From assembly GCA_905214715.1 (NCBI GenBank), contig CAJMMT010000010.1, forward strand, positions 1 through 64,000: a stretch of 64,000 nt of DNA. Direction: 5' to 3'. The position numbers were made by a program, and so were the translations under genes. The DNA comes from an uncultured bacterium (GTDB taxonomy: Bacteria > Bacteroidota > Bacteroidia > Bacteroidales > Muribaculaceae). Shown piece after piece: positions 45,305 to 52,258 of the stretch. The notes below the pieces were generated by a model, which did no database searches, was not told the DNA's origin, and saw nothing but the letters and a program-made list of their open reading frames with translations. Numbering within the stretch: the first letter of the stretch is position 1; every line of letters starts with the position of its first letter.

Positions 45305-46579
45305 TCAGTCTCCCCAGTGTCTGCGCTCCGGATATTTTGTAGGACGCAACAGCAGTCTTAGGGATGTGGAGTATGTGAAATAGTTCCATACCCAGTTTAA
45401 CAGCACATTCAGTTTGTTGCGCATACCCAGAATAGACATAAGGTGAATCAACATCCATATCCACCATGCTATCCTACCTGAAAGTTTCAGATTGCCAAGG
45501 TCGGCCACTGCACGGTTTTTACCGACAGTTGCCATAGACCCTTTATCCTTATATTCGAATTTATGGGTGAATACCCCTTCATTAAGGTTTTTAGCAAGGT
45601 TCTTGGCCTGCTGTATAGCGGGCTGAGCAACCTGCGGATGTCCGTTAGGCCATTTTTCAGTCGGCATCAGAGCCAGATCTCCCAATGCGAATACCGAATC
45701 CTCGAGACCTTTCACACGGTTGTATTCGTCTACCACTATGCGGCCTCCGCGTCCGAGATACTCCTGGGCAAGCCCCGGCATGGTCTCGCCTTTCACACCG
45801 GCTGTCCAGATAAGGGTCTCGCTATACTCACTTTTACCATCGGCAAAAGTAACTATCTTGTCTTCATAGCTTTTCATGATGGTGTTAAGTCTTATCTCCA
45901 CCATCAGGTCTTTAAGATATTGGTATGCCTTCTCGCCGGCCTCCTGGCTCATGGCACCAAGCAAACGAGGAGCACCCTCCACAAGAATGATTTTTACATC
46001 ATCGGGACTCAGGTCGGGATACTCACGCGGAAGAATATCGCGCTTCATCTCACCGAGCGCGCCTGCGATCTCGACACCCGTAGGCCCTCCGCCTACAACT
46101 AAAAAACTCAGCAATTCCTTTCTGCGTGCGGGATCGGTGCATATTGCTCCGCGTTCCAGACGGTCAAGAATCGCATCGCGGCAACGCGATGCTTCCGCCA
46201 CGGTCTTTATGCAATATACCTTCTTCTCCATATCGGGCATACCGAAGAAGTTGTTGGTGGTTCCGGCTGCAAGTACCAGCATATCATATTCTATTGTCTC
46301 ATAACTTGTGGTTATGGTATGCGCGGCCGTATCTATCCCCTTCAAATGCCCCATGTGGTAGGTGACACCCTTGCGCTTCTTGAACTCACGCCTCAAAGGA
46401 AACGATATGTTGCTGGCATCCAGACCTGACGAGGCTATCTGATAAAACAGAGGCGGGAATGAGTGGAAATTGTTGCGGTCCACAACCTTGATATCAAATT
46501 TAGACCTGTCGAGAGACTTAGTAAGGTTCAGGCCGGCGAACCCACCGCCGACAATGACTATTCTTTTCTTTTCAGACAT
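45305..46579 (-). CDS. ndh: type II NADH dehydrogenase (NDH-2)
   Basis: The 424-residue flavoprotein oxidises NADH and passes electrons to quinone without proton pumping. It has an FAD site (IVIVGGGFAGLNL), an NADH site (VVGGGPTGVEIAGAL), the quinone-site region AQPAIQQAKNLAKNL, and a C-terminal amphipathic membrane anchor (about 365-420, rich in W, L and I). The ATG at 46579 is chosen because the Rossmann strand begins six residues later. A TAACTTTG promoter lies at 46628-46635 on the same strand. It marks the left bacterial border of the AT-rich islet. Confidence 0.88.
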   Translation of the reverse strand: MSEKKRIVIVGGGFAGLNLTKSLDRSKFDIKVVDRNNFHSFPPLFYQIASSGLDASNISFPLRREFKKRKGVTYHMGHLKGIDTAAHTITTSYETIEYDMLVLAAGTTNNFFGMPDMEKKVYCIKTVAEASRCRDAILDRLERGAICTDPARRKELLSFLVVGGGPTGVEIAGALGEMKRDILPREYPDLSPDDVKIILVEGAPRLLGAMSQEAGEKAYQYLKDLMVEIRLNTIMKSYEDKIVTFADGKSEYSETLIWTAGVKGETMPGLAQEYLGRGGRIVVDEYNRVKGLEDSVFALGDLALMPTEKWPNGHPQVAQPAIQQAKNLAKNLNEGVFTHKFEYKDKGSMATVGKNRAVADLGNLKLSGRIAWWIWMLIHLMSILGMRNKLNVLLNWVWNYFTYSTSLRLLLRPTKYPERRHWGD

Positions 46580-46627
46580 CGTGTTTAATAGAATCTTGAT
46601 CAATAATTGAGCTGTACAAATCAACTG

Positions 46628-46635
46628 CAAAGTTA
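46628..46635 (-). promoter_or_regulatory. promoter -7 element for ndh
   Basis: TAACTTTG on the minus strand, 49 bp before the ATG. Confidence 0.5.
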
Positions 46636-46959
46636 GAGATTTTTTTGCTTATACTTGAGAAACTGTACATATAAAAAACACCATAATACAACCATATGTT
46701 CTACCTAAAAGAGCTACAGATTACTCATCCTTGAACTGATTGTATCACTCTTCAAACTCATCTCGCTTAACATAAACAATGAGAAACCAAACAACACAGG
46801 AACCACACAACCAAATCTCATCTTTTCAAATCTTTTTGAATAACCACTTTCATTCCGACATATACATAACAGGTAGCTAATTGGACTATGACGGAGCAAG
46901 TGCAATTATTTATACTCTGATGCAATGCTCCAATGCCAGAGTTCTCTGAGCTTTCATAA

Positions 46960-47133
46960 CCTGTCATTTATAGCTCAGAACTCCTTCCGACAGGCAAGAA
47001 GGAGATTACTCATGCGCATGAGCTTATAAAATTAAGACATAACAACGTAGCAAATTGCTTAATTTTGTATTACCTTGAGCCTATCCAAAAAGGATTTGCT
47101 GACTATGGTAGAAAGGAGGTAGTTGTGCTATGA
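46960..47133 (+). pseudogene. unrecognised coding-like fragment in the AT-rich islet
   Basis: The frame is open from after TAA 46957-46959 to TGA 47131-47133 and reads like protein (ELLPTGKKEITHAHELIKL, ADYGRKEVVVL). It has no start codon with upstream signals. The segment faintly resembles the N-terminal region of DUF1016/YhcG nucleases, but the match is weak and ends where that family would continue. It is probably a broken gene. The flanking 46640-46959 shows nothing else. Confidence 0.3.
47009..47022. repeat. 14-bp palindrome, copy 1
   Basis: CTCATGCGCATGAG is a perfect palindrome that recurs exactly at 47263-47276. Copy 1 lies inside the broken frame. Confidence 0.6.
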
Positions 47134-47218
47134 GTAGGACAAAAAGTCAAATACTCTATAATTCATCCTAGGTAATCCTTGTTGAAATATTCCCTGTGGC
47201 TGTTTCAGGATCAAATAA

Positions 47219-47257
47219 AGACTATGCCACCCCATCATGACGGCATAGTCTCTTTTT
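47219..47257. terminator. terminator after the islet operon
   Basis: A 9-bp stem GACTATGCC/GGCATAGTC lies 20 bp beyond the stop of the minus-strand gene at 47277. It has T-rich tails on both strands (CTTTTTTAC on plus, TTTATTTG on minus), so it may work both ways. Confidence 0.7.
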
Positions 47258-47262
47258 TACCT

Positions 47263-47276
47263 CTCATGCGCATGAG
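47263..47276. repeat. 14-bp palindrome, copy 2
   Basis: Second exact copy of CTCATGCGCATGAG, directly against the stop codon of the gene at 47277, 254 bp from copy 1. Confidence 0.6.
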
Positions 47277-47807
47277 TTATAAGTCATTTCTTCCGAAGTA
47301 GTCATAGATACATGCATCGACATATCTTATATCACCTCCACTAAATTTGACTTCCATAAAGTCATGATCTTTGAAGAAAGATTTATGCTTTTGAGGTAAT
47401 ATATTCTGAAGCAGCTTATTGAGATTAAGCCCGCAGTAATGAACTGTACCTATAACAGGTCTAGCTACACAATTTCTTATAGACTTATCTTCCCCATTAA
47501 ATACACTAAAAGCGTAGTTGCAAATTGTACTAGAAAGCTGAGCATACCCGATACAATTTGCCTTACCTCTTAGAATATCATTTTCCCCTGAGAACGATAA
47601 TAATTCAGCAGTAAGAGAACAACTATACCGTACTATTGAAGAAGCGTCGTCCATCACTGATACATCAGATTTAATACGTTCTTTCAGTTCCTTACTAAGA
47701 GGTACTGGATTGTAGGGACGGTTTTGTAACTTTTTTAAATAGAAACCTTGACAGGCAACGACTAAAAAAGTCAACATCGCCAAAATTATTACAATTTTCT
47801 TTTTCAT
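47277..47807 (-). CDS. lipoprotein-like protein with a transglutaminase-type Cys-His-Asp core
   Basis: The 176-residue protein starts with a hydrophobic signal ending LVVAC (Cys19), like a lipoprotein. The order Cys85 (GKANCIGYAQL), His148 (KDHDFMEV) and Asp164 (RYVDACIYD) matches the catalytic triad layout of transglutaminase-like cysteine peptidases. No exact family was recognised. Its ATG overlaps by ATGA the TGA stop of the upstream amber-containing gene, so the two are translationally coupled. It has no in-frame TAG itself and ends in TAA. AT-rich composition differs from the bacterial neighbours. A role as a phage-encoded envelope or exclusion protein is conceivable but not shown. Confidence 0.6.
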   Translation of the reverse strand: MKKKIVIILAMLTFLVVACQGFYLKKLQNRPYNPVPLSKELKERIKSDVSVMDDASSIVRYSCSLTAELLSFSGENDILRGKANCIGYAQLSSTICNYAFSVFNGEDKSIRNCVARPVIGTVHYCGLNLNKLLQNILPQKHKSFFKDHDFMEVKFSGGDIRYVDACIYDYFGRNDL

Positions 47808-48652
47808 TCATCTAAATTTATAACAGTTTTAATCTTATATTTGTCAGGCATTGTTTCGGTAGAATTAACTATCGGAGCAATTCCTCTTAAAGTTGGATAA
47901 TTAAATCCAGGTTTTTCTAACATATTATTCCAATATAGTAAATTATCACTTTTCGCTTCTGAGCTTTCAGTGTTAAAATCGTAATAATCTACTAAGATGT
48001 TGTTCTTGCCTCCACTCTGCCCAATGCTACTCTAAATTACTTTTGCAGGAGAGAAATATCCTGTAAGTGGAGTTTGTGTGCTGCCATATCTATTATTCTC
48101 AGATACTCGCTTTATATCTTTGGCTGTAATCCTAGATCTATTTCCAGCAGCCTCTTTGATTAATTTTAATTCTTCCTCGGTAAAAGCAGTATTATCTGAA
48201 ACAAGAGGTTCTATTGACAAAACCCTATTTAAAATCCCTGGATCGCTTAATGCTTCTGTATAATTCTAATTAAAAGTCTTGTCATTCCCCATAGTCCTAA
48301 CGGCCCCTTCTATAAAAGCACGACCCTTATAAGGTAATGCAATATACAAATCTCTTAGATAATGAGAAGCATTTGCGGGAAGTCCAGCTTTATTTGCAAG
48401 ATAAAGAGCTCCGTCTGTAATGGCAGCACTAGGATTCTTACCAAGGTTAGAAAGAAATCTTAATGTATTACTACCATGCTACTCCTCTGCATAGTCCATA
48501 TCAGTAAGATTATTGTCAAGCTTAGCTCTCACTCTAACCTTATCAGGCTATGTCCAATAAAAATAACCATCTTTAAATTGAACTTCTCCCTAGGTTTTAT
48601 CTGAGTTGATTCTGTAGTATTTTCCGTTCTTTTTAATGAATTTATGTGCCAT
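47804..48652 (-). CDS. amber-recoded gene (five in-frame TAG), 282 codons plus TGA; function unknown
   Basis: From ATG 48652-48650 to TGA 47806-47804 the frame has 282 sense-like codons. It has no TAA or TGA, but TAG occurs at codons 24, 38, 61, 129 and 207 (after NSDKT, YFYWT, DYAEE, KTFN and SPAKVI). In an AT-rich stretch this size a decayed frame should collect TAA and TGA as well, so TAG is probably read as an amino acid, by phage precedent glutamine. The protein text looks coding throughout (MAHKFIKKNGKYYRI, YLRDLYIALPYKGRAF, FTEEELKLIKEAAGN, NNILVDYYDFNTESSEA). Standard gene callers would see only short pieces, such as 48220-48032. No domain was recognised. A TAAATTTG promoter lies 24 bp upstream, and the stop overlaps the next start by ATGA. 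Confidence 0.75.
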
Positions 48653-48675
48653 AATTTGATGTTTGATAATAATGG

Positions 48676-48683
48676 CAAATTTA
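48676..48683 (-). promoter_or_regulatory. promoter -7 element for the amber-recoded operon
   Basis: TAAATTTG on the minus strand fits TAnnTTTG, 24 bp before the ATG; TTGTTT about 20 bp upstream may serve as -33 box. A host-type promoter implies transcription by the bacterial polymerase. Confidence 0.55.
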
Positions 48684-48736
48684 CAAATTATTTTGGAGTT
48701 AAACAACTCTCCACCCCCCATATAAAAAAGGAATTG

Positions 48737-48810
48737 TAGGACATTCTGGACTCGAACCAGAGACTTCACATCTTATCAGGATGGTCCTCTACCAACTGAG
48801 GTAATGTCCT
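48737..48810 (-). tRNA. tRNA-Ile (anticodon GAT), phage-like
   Basis: On the minus strand: acceptor AGGACAT/ATGTCCT (7 perfect pairs), D-arm CCTC-AGTTGGTA-GAGG, anticodon stem CCATC/GATGT with loop CTGATAA (anticodon GAT), and T-arm TCTGG-TTCGAGT-CCAGA. Discriminator A at 48737; CCA is not encoded. The sequence is unlike the conserved GGGCC-type tRNA-Ile found in bacterial rRNA operons, and it lies just upstream of the amber-recoded gene, which suggests phage origin. Confidence 0.85.
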
Positions 48811-48817
48811 TTGATGA

Positions 48818-48843
48818 AAAAACGGGAGGACCGAGGCCCTCCC
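48818..48843 (-). terminator. minus-strand terminator upstream of the tRNA
   Basis: GGGAGG/CCTCCC with an 8-nt loop, followed on the minus strand by GTTTTTTC. It ends a transcript that must come from 48844 or beyond, where no gene is recognised. Confidence 0.55.
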
Positions 48844-49156
48844 TATTGAGATTACATTCGCTTCTAACCTCGTCGCAACCATAACGATCTTAATGCTCAC
48901 GCACTAACCCGATACGAATTTCTTATCATGAACTTGAATACTGTTTAGGACATATCAATAACCTTATATTTTTAGAGGCGGGTCCCGTAATCATTGGGAA
49001 AACCGCCATTTAAATTTATATGCGCTGTTTAATTTACCGTGAGCACAGTCTCCAATTTTCTACCTGACACCTCCTCCTTATCTAATTTTTGCAAATCTGC
49101 GTTTTTCATTCCTATGCATCCTTCGCTTTCGCGTTTACCCACAGATTCAAGGGAAA
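48844..49156. other. unassigned stretch, possible RNA on the minus strand
   Basis: No supported protein frame. On the minus strand an inverted repeat GGCGG/CCGCC with inner TCCC/GGGA (48976-49006) lies about 165 nt upstream of the terminator at 48818-48843, so a small minus-strand RNA of roughly 190 nt is possible. The fold between the two hairpins was not resolved. Confidence 0.3.
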
Positions 49157-49291
49157 ATGTACCATGTCAAGACACAGTATGTTACCGTCAGCGGAAAGAC
49201 AGTTCAGGGAACACTTCTGGAAAGCGATAAATATGCCTTGAAGTTGGAAGATTTGAAAACCAGAATATCGGCTACTGCAAAGCTCGCATAG
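49157..49291 (+). CDS. possible small protein or gene remnant (44 aa, or 63 with TAG read through)
   Basis: The frame MYHVKTQYVTVSGKTVQGTL to TAKLA ends at TAG 49289-49291. If TAG is read through, as in the neighbouring recoded gene, 18 more codons follow to TAA 49346-49348 (RVSSLYVRESSRKNEGAH). Codon content looks protein-like but no promoter or family was recognised. Nothing further was seen up to 49490. Confidence 0.3.
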   Translation: MYHVKTQYVTVSGKTVQGTLLESDKYALKLEDLKTRISATAKLA

Positions 49292-49490
49292 AGAGTTTCA
49301 TCACTTTATGTGCGAGAATCATCAAGAAAAAATGAAGGAGCCCACTAAGAGCTTGTCTAAAACTTCTCGATTTCATACTATCCACATTTTTTTGATGAAT
49401 CCTTGAATTGCAAAGACTCTTAAATCATGGAAACACGTTATACTAACAATTGATTAATTTTATTAAATTGAATCATAGCTTCGAACATAT

Positions 49491-50123
49491 ATGAAAGTTT
49501 TGATATTCAACGGCAGCGCGCACATAAATGGCTGCACAGCCCGCGCCCTCACCGAACTGGAGAAGACGCTCAATGAGAATGGCATCGAAACGGAACGTAT
49601 CGAGGTTGCCAACAAGGACATACGAGGTTGTATCGGATGTAACTATTGTCGAGAACATAACAAGTGCGTATTCAACGATCTGGTAAACGAAACGGCTCCG
49701 AAATTCGCTGAATGCGATGGTATTGTGATGGGATCACCGGTCTATTGGGCCCATGCGAACGGACAGGCATTGGCATTTCTCGACCGCCTGTTCTACAGCA
49801 CATTTTCTACGATAGACAAGACAATGAAAGTCGGAGCCGCCGTGCTGTCCTCCCGGCGTGCCGGTTCCACATCCGCGATGGAAGAAATCAACAAGTATTT
49901 CACCATGAACTCAATGCCGATAGTTTCAAGCACATACTGGAATGAGGTACACGGTTTTTCCGCCGAAGATGTGGAAAAAGACCTTGAGGGTCTCCAGACC
50001 ATGCGCAATCTTGGCCGGAATATGGCGTTCATGATTAAAGCCATAAAAGCACAGGCTAATGCCGATGGAGGGATGCCTAAACAGGAAAGGAAGTTCTTTA
50101 CAAGTTTTCCGGATGGACTTTGA
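49491..50123 (+). CDS. flavodoxin-like NAD(P)H-dependent FMN reductase / iron-sulfur flavoprotein
   Basis: The 210-residue protein has the flavodoxin fold: FMN phosphate loop FNGSAHINGCTAR near the N-terminus, a cysteine cluster CIGCNYCREHNKC (about residues 47-59) of the iron-sulfur-flavoprotein type, and GSPVYWAHANGQ for the flavin ring. Such proteins reduce quinones, metals or unknown acceptors. The TonB-dependent receptor gene follows by 10 bp, so a shared role in metal or cofactor uptake is plausible; the substrate is unknown. It marks the right bacterial border of the AT-rich islet. Confidence 0.82.
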   Translation: MKVLIFNGSAHINGCTARALTELEKTLNENGIETERIEVANKDIRGCIGCNYCREHNKCVFNDLVNETAPKFAECDGIVMGSPVYWAHANGQALAFLDRLFYSTFSTIDKTMKVGAAVLSSRRAGSTSAMEEINKYFTMNSMPIVSSTYWNEVHGFSAEDVEKDLEGLQTMRNLGRNMAFMIKAIKAQANADGGMPKQERKFFTSFPDGL

Positions 50124-50133
50124 ATGAAATATA

Positions 50134-52011
50134 GTGGTTAACGTGAAAACCTCATTATCATTGGCGATTTGCATTTTATCTCCATTCATGGCGACAGCGG
50201 GCGGAACGGAGGTAAATGATACGACAAGGGTTCTCGATGAAGTCGTGGTTGTCGAAAGTGCGGCCAAAGCACCTGTGCCGCTGCTTCCTCTGGATGTAAA
50301 GATCATAGACAGCGCGACAATCGACAACAGCACCGAAACCAACCTGCTTCCGGTATTGCAGAATAGAATCCCCGGAATGTTCGTAACAGAGCGCGGACTC
50401 GCCGGCTATGGCGTAAGCGGAGGCGGCGCCGGCGCAGTATCCATACGTGGTGTAGGAGGTGGAAACAAGGTATTGTTCCTGATTGACGGGCAACCGCAAT
50501 GGACCGGGATTTTCGGTCATTCATTACCGGACACCTATGTTACCAACGATGTTCAACGGGTAGAGGTCGTAAGCGGTCCTTCATCCCTGCTTTATGGATC
50601 CGGAGCGATGGGAGGCTCGGTGAATCTCATTACCCGCCATGCCACACAGGAGGGATTCGCCGGTTCGGTACGTGCTATGGGAGGGAGCTACGGAACCCAG
50701 AAATATGGAGCGAAAGGGGGATATAAGCATGATGGCTTGCGCGCCTTTGCCGCCGCAAGCTATGAATCTTCCGACGGCAATCGCCGTGGCATGGGTTACT
50801 GGCTGGCGAACCAATATGCATCTGTCAGTTACAACTTTTCAAGTCATTGGGAAGCAGGAGCCGATGTTATGCTCACTGAGACCAAGGCTGACAATCCCGG
50901 CTCTGTTTACCGTGAATTGCCACTCGACATGTGGGCGAAGCAACTTAGGACAACGGCATCGGTCTTCGTCAAGAACCGCTATGAAATAACATCCGGAGGA
51001 ATTCAAGTATATTACAACTGGGGAAAGCATGACATCGACGATGGACTTGACAGTCGAAACAAACCGCGCACTTATCTCTTCCACTCGAAGGATTTCAACA
51101 TGGGCGCCACGATATACCAGACCGTGAAACCATGGGGAGGCAACGATTTGAGTGTGGGGTTGGATTTCAAACACTGGGGAGGCAAGGCATACAATACAGA
51201 CAAGACCGATGGCGAGGAATCGCCGATAGTCGACAGGCATGTGAACGAAATTGCCGGATATGCGATGATGCAGCAGTCGCTGTTTAACAGTATCCTGCGC
51301 CTGAACGCCGGAATCAGGCTGGAACACTCATCGCAGTTCGGAGACGAATGGGTGCCGCAAGCCGGCTTCATTCTCCGACCCCTTTCCGCGAGCCGTATAA
51401 AATTCAGCTATGGAAAAGGATTCCGCTCGCCCAATATACGTGAGCTATATATGTACGGACCTCGCAATCCGGAACTCCTGCCTGAGCGGATGGACAATTT
51501 TGAGGTAGAACTTCGGCAATGGCTTTGGGACAGCCGTCTGAATCTCGGTCTGTCGCTATACTATATCAACGGGGACAATATGATCCAGACCGTAATGGTA
51601 GACGGCAGATCCAAAAACATGAATACCGGTAAATTTATAAACAAAGGATTTGAACTGGATACGACTTACAATATAAATCCGGAATGGTCTCTTACAGCTA
51701 ACTACGCCTACCTCCATACCGACACTCGTATCGTAGGAGCCCCGAAGAACAAACTTTTCGGAGAAGTCGCTTATACACCGGGACATTGGCAGTTCACGCT
51801 CGATATATTGGGTGTCTGGGGACTGAATACCGAGGAATCAAAAGAAGACTACGCCCTGCTGAATGCCCGCGCCGCTTATTCATTTGATTTTGATAAACCT
51901 CTGACACTGTTTGTAAAAGGCGAAAACCTTACCGCAACCAGATACCAGATAAATTATGGCTTCCCGATGCCGCGTGCCACTGTAATGGCTGGTGCGGAAT
52001 GGAAATTCTGA
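50134..52011 (+). CDS. TonB-dependent outer-membrane receptor
   Basis: The 625-residue protein has a signal peptide, a TonB-box-like VLDEVVVVES after it, a plug domain (about 40-155, with VSIRGVGGGNKVLFLIDGQP and VEVVSGPSSLLYGSGAMGGSVNLITR) and a 22-strand barrel ending in the aromatic MAGAEWKF. It is the smaller BtuB/siderophore-like type, not a SusC. There is no ATG at the start; GTG at 50134 or GTG at 50143 must be used. Coupled to the flavoprotein gene 10 bp upstream. Ligand could be a metal chelate, heme or corrinoid. Confidence 0.87.
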   Translation: MVNVKTSLSLAICILSPFMATAGGTEVNDTTRVLDEVVVVESAAKAPVPLLPLDVKIIDSATIDNSTETNLLPVLQNRIPGMFVTERGLAGYGVSGGGAGAVSIRGVGGGNKVLFLIDGQPQWTGIFGHSLPDTYVTNDVQRVEVVSGPSSLLYGSGAMGGSVNLITRHATQEGFAGSVRAMGGSYGTQKYGAKGGYKHDGLRAFAAASYESSDGNRRGMGYWLANQYASVSYNFSSHWEAGADVMLTETKADNPGSVYRELPLDMWAKQLRTTASVFVKNRYEITSGGIQVYYNWGKHDIDDGLDSRNKPRTYLFHSKDFNMGATIYQTVKPWGGNDLSVGLDFKHWGGKAYNTDKTDGEESPIVDRHVNEIAGYAMMQQSLFNSILRLNAGIRLEHSSQFGDEWVPQAGFILRPLSASRIKFSYGKGFRSPNIRELYMYGPRNPELLPERMDNFEVELRQWLWDSRLNLGLSLYYINGDNMIQTVMVDGRSKNMNTGKFINKGFELDTTYNINPEWSLTANYAYLHTDTRIVGAPKNKLFGEVAYTPGHWQFTLDILGVWGLNTEESKEDYALLNARAAYSFDFDKPLTLFVKGENLTATRYQINYGFPMPRATVMAGAEWKF

Positions 52012-52086
52012 TAGGCGGCCGCTTAGAGTCTGTTTAAAAACAAACTCGTAACACTTGAATAACCGGGAACGGCAACATTGTTAAAC

Positions 52087-52132
52087 GGCGGCGGATTCTT
52101 CACGACTAACGAATCCGCCGCCTATATTTTAT
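52087..52132 (+). terminator. terminator after the TonB receptor gene
   Basis: A 12-bp perfect stem (52087-52098 with 52111-52122) is followed by TATATTTTATT. Confidence 0.75.
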
Positions 52133-52246
52133 TATTGATACAGAAAACAGCGGCATGCAAGACTATAATATCCCCCATAATATCCGCCATGCGAATTCAA
52201 GCGGATAATAAACTTGGAACCTGTTTATTACTTCTGACTAATTGAT

Positions 52247-52254
52247 TATATTTG
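52247..52254 (+). promoter_or_regulatory. promoter -7 element very close to the TPR gene start
   Basis: TATATTTG ends 4 bp before the ATG at 52259, so the transcript would be leaderless or nearly so if that ATG is used. Confidence 0.5.
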
Positions 52255-52258
52255 TAGG

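Noticed and set aside
46714..46905. 63-codon minus-strand frame in the islet, ending in TAG
   Set aside because: Reading through its TAG codons extends it with hydrophobic, low-information text only to the ndh promoter; a TAA sits directly before its TTG start. Too weak to call.
47130..47241. Short plus-strand frame with one TAG overlapping the previous stop by ATGA
   Set aside because: It runs into the terminator hairpin and has no recognisable content, so the overlap is likely chance.
48032..48220. 62-codon minus-strand frame as a gene by itself
   Set aside because: It is an internal piece of the amber-recoded gene, in the same frame, bounded by TAG.
46600..49490. Search for an integrase, phage structural genes or a suppressor tRNA (CTA)
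   Set aside because: None could be found in the islet or elsewhere in the window, so a complete prophage is not claimed.
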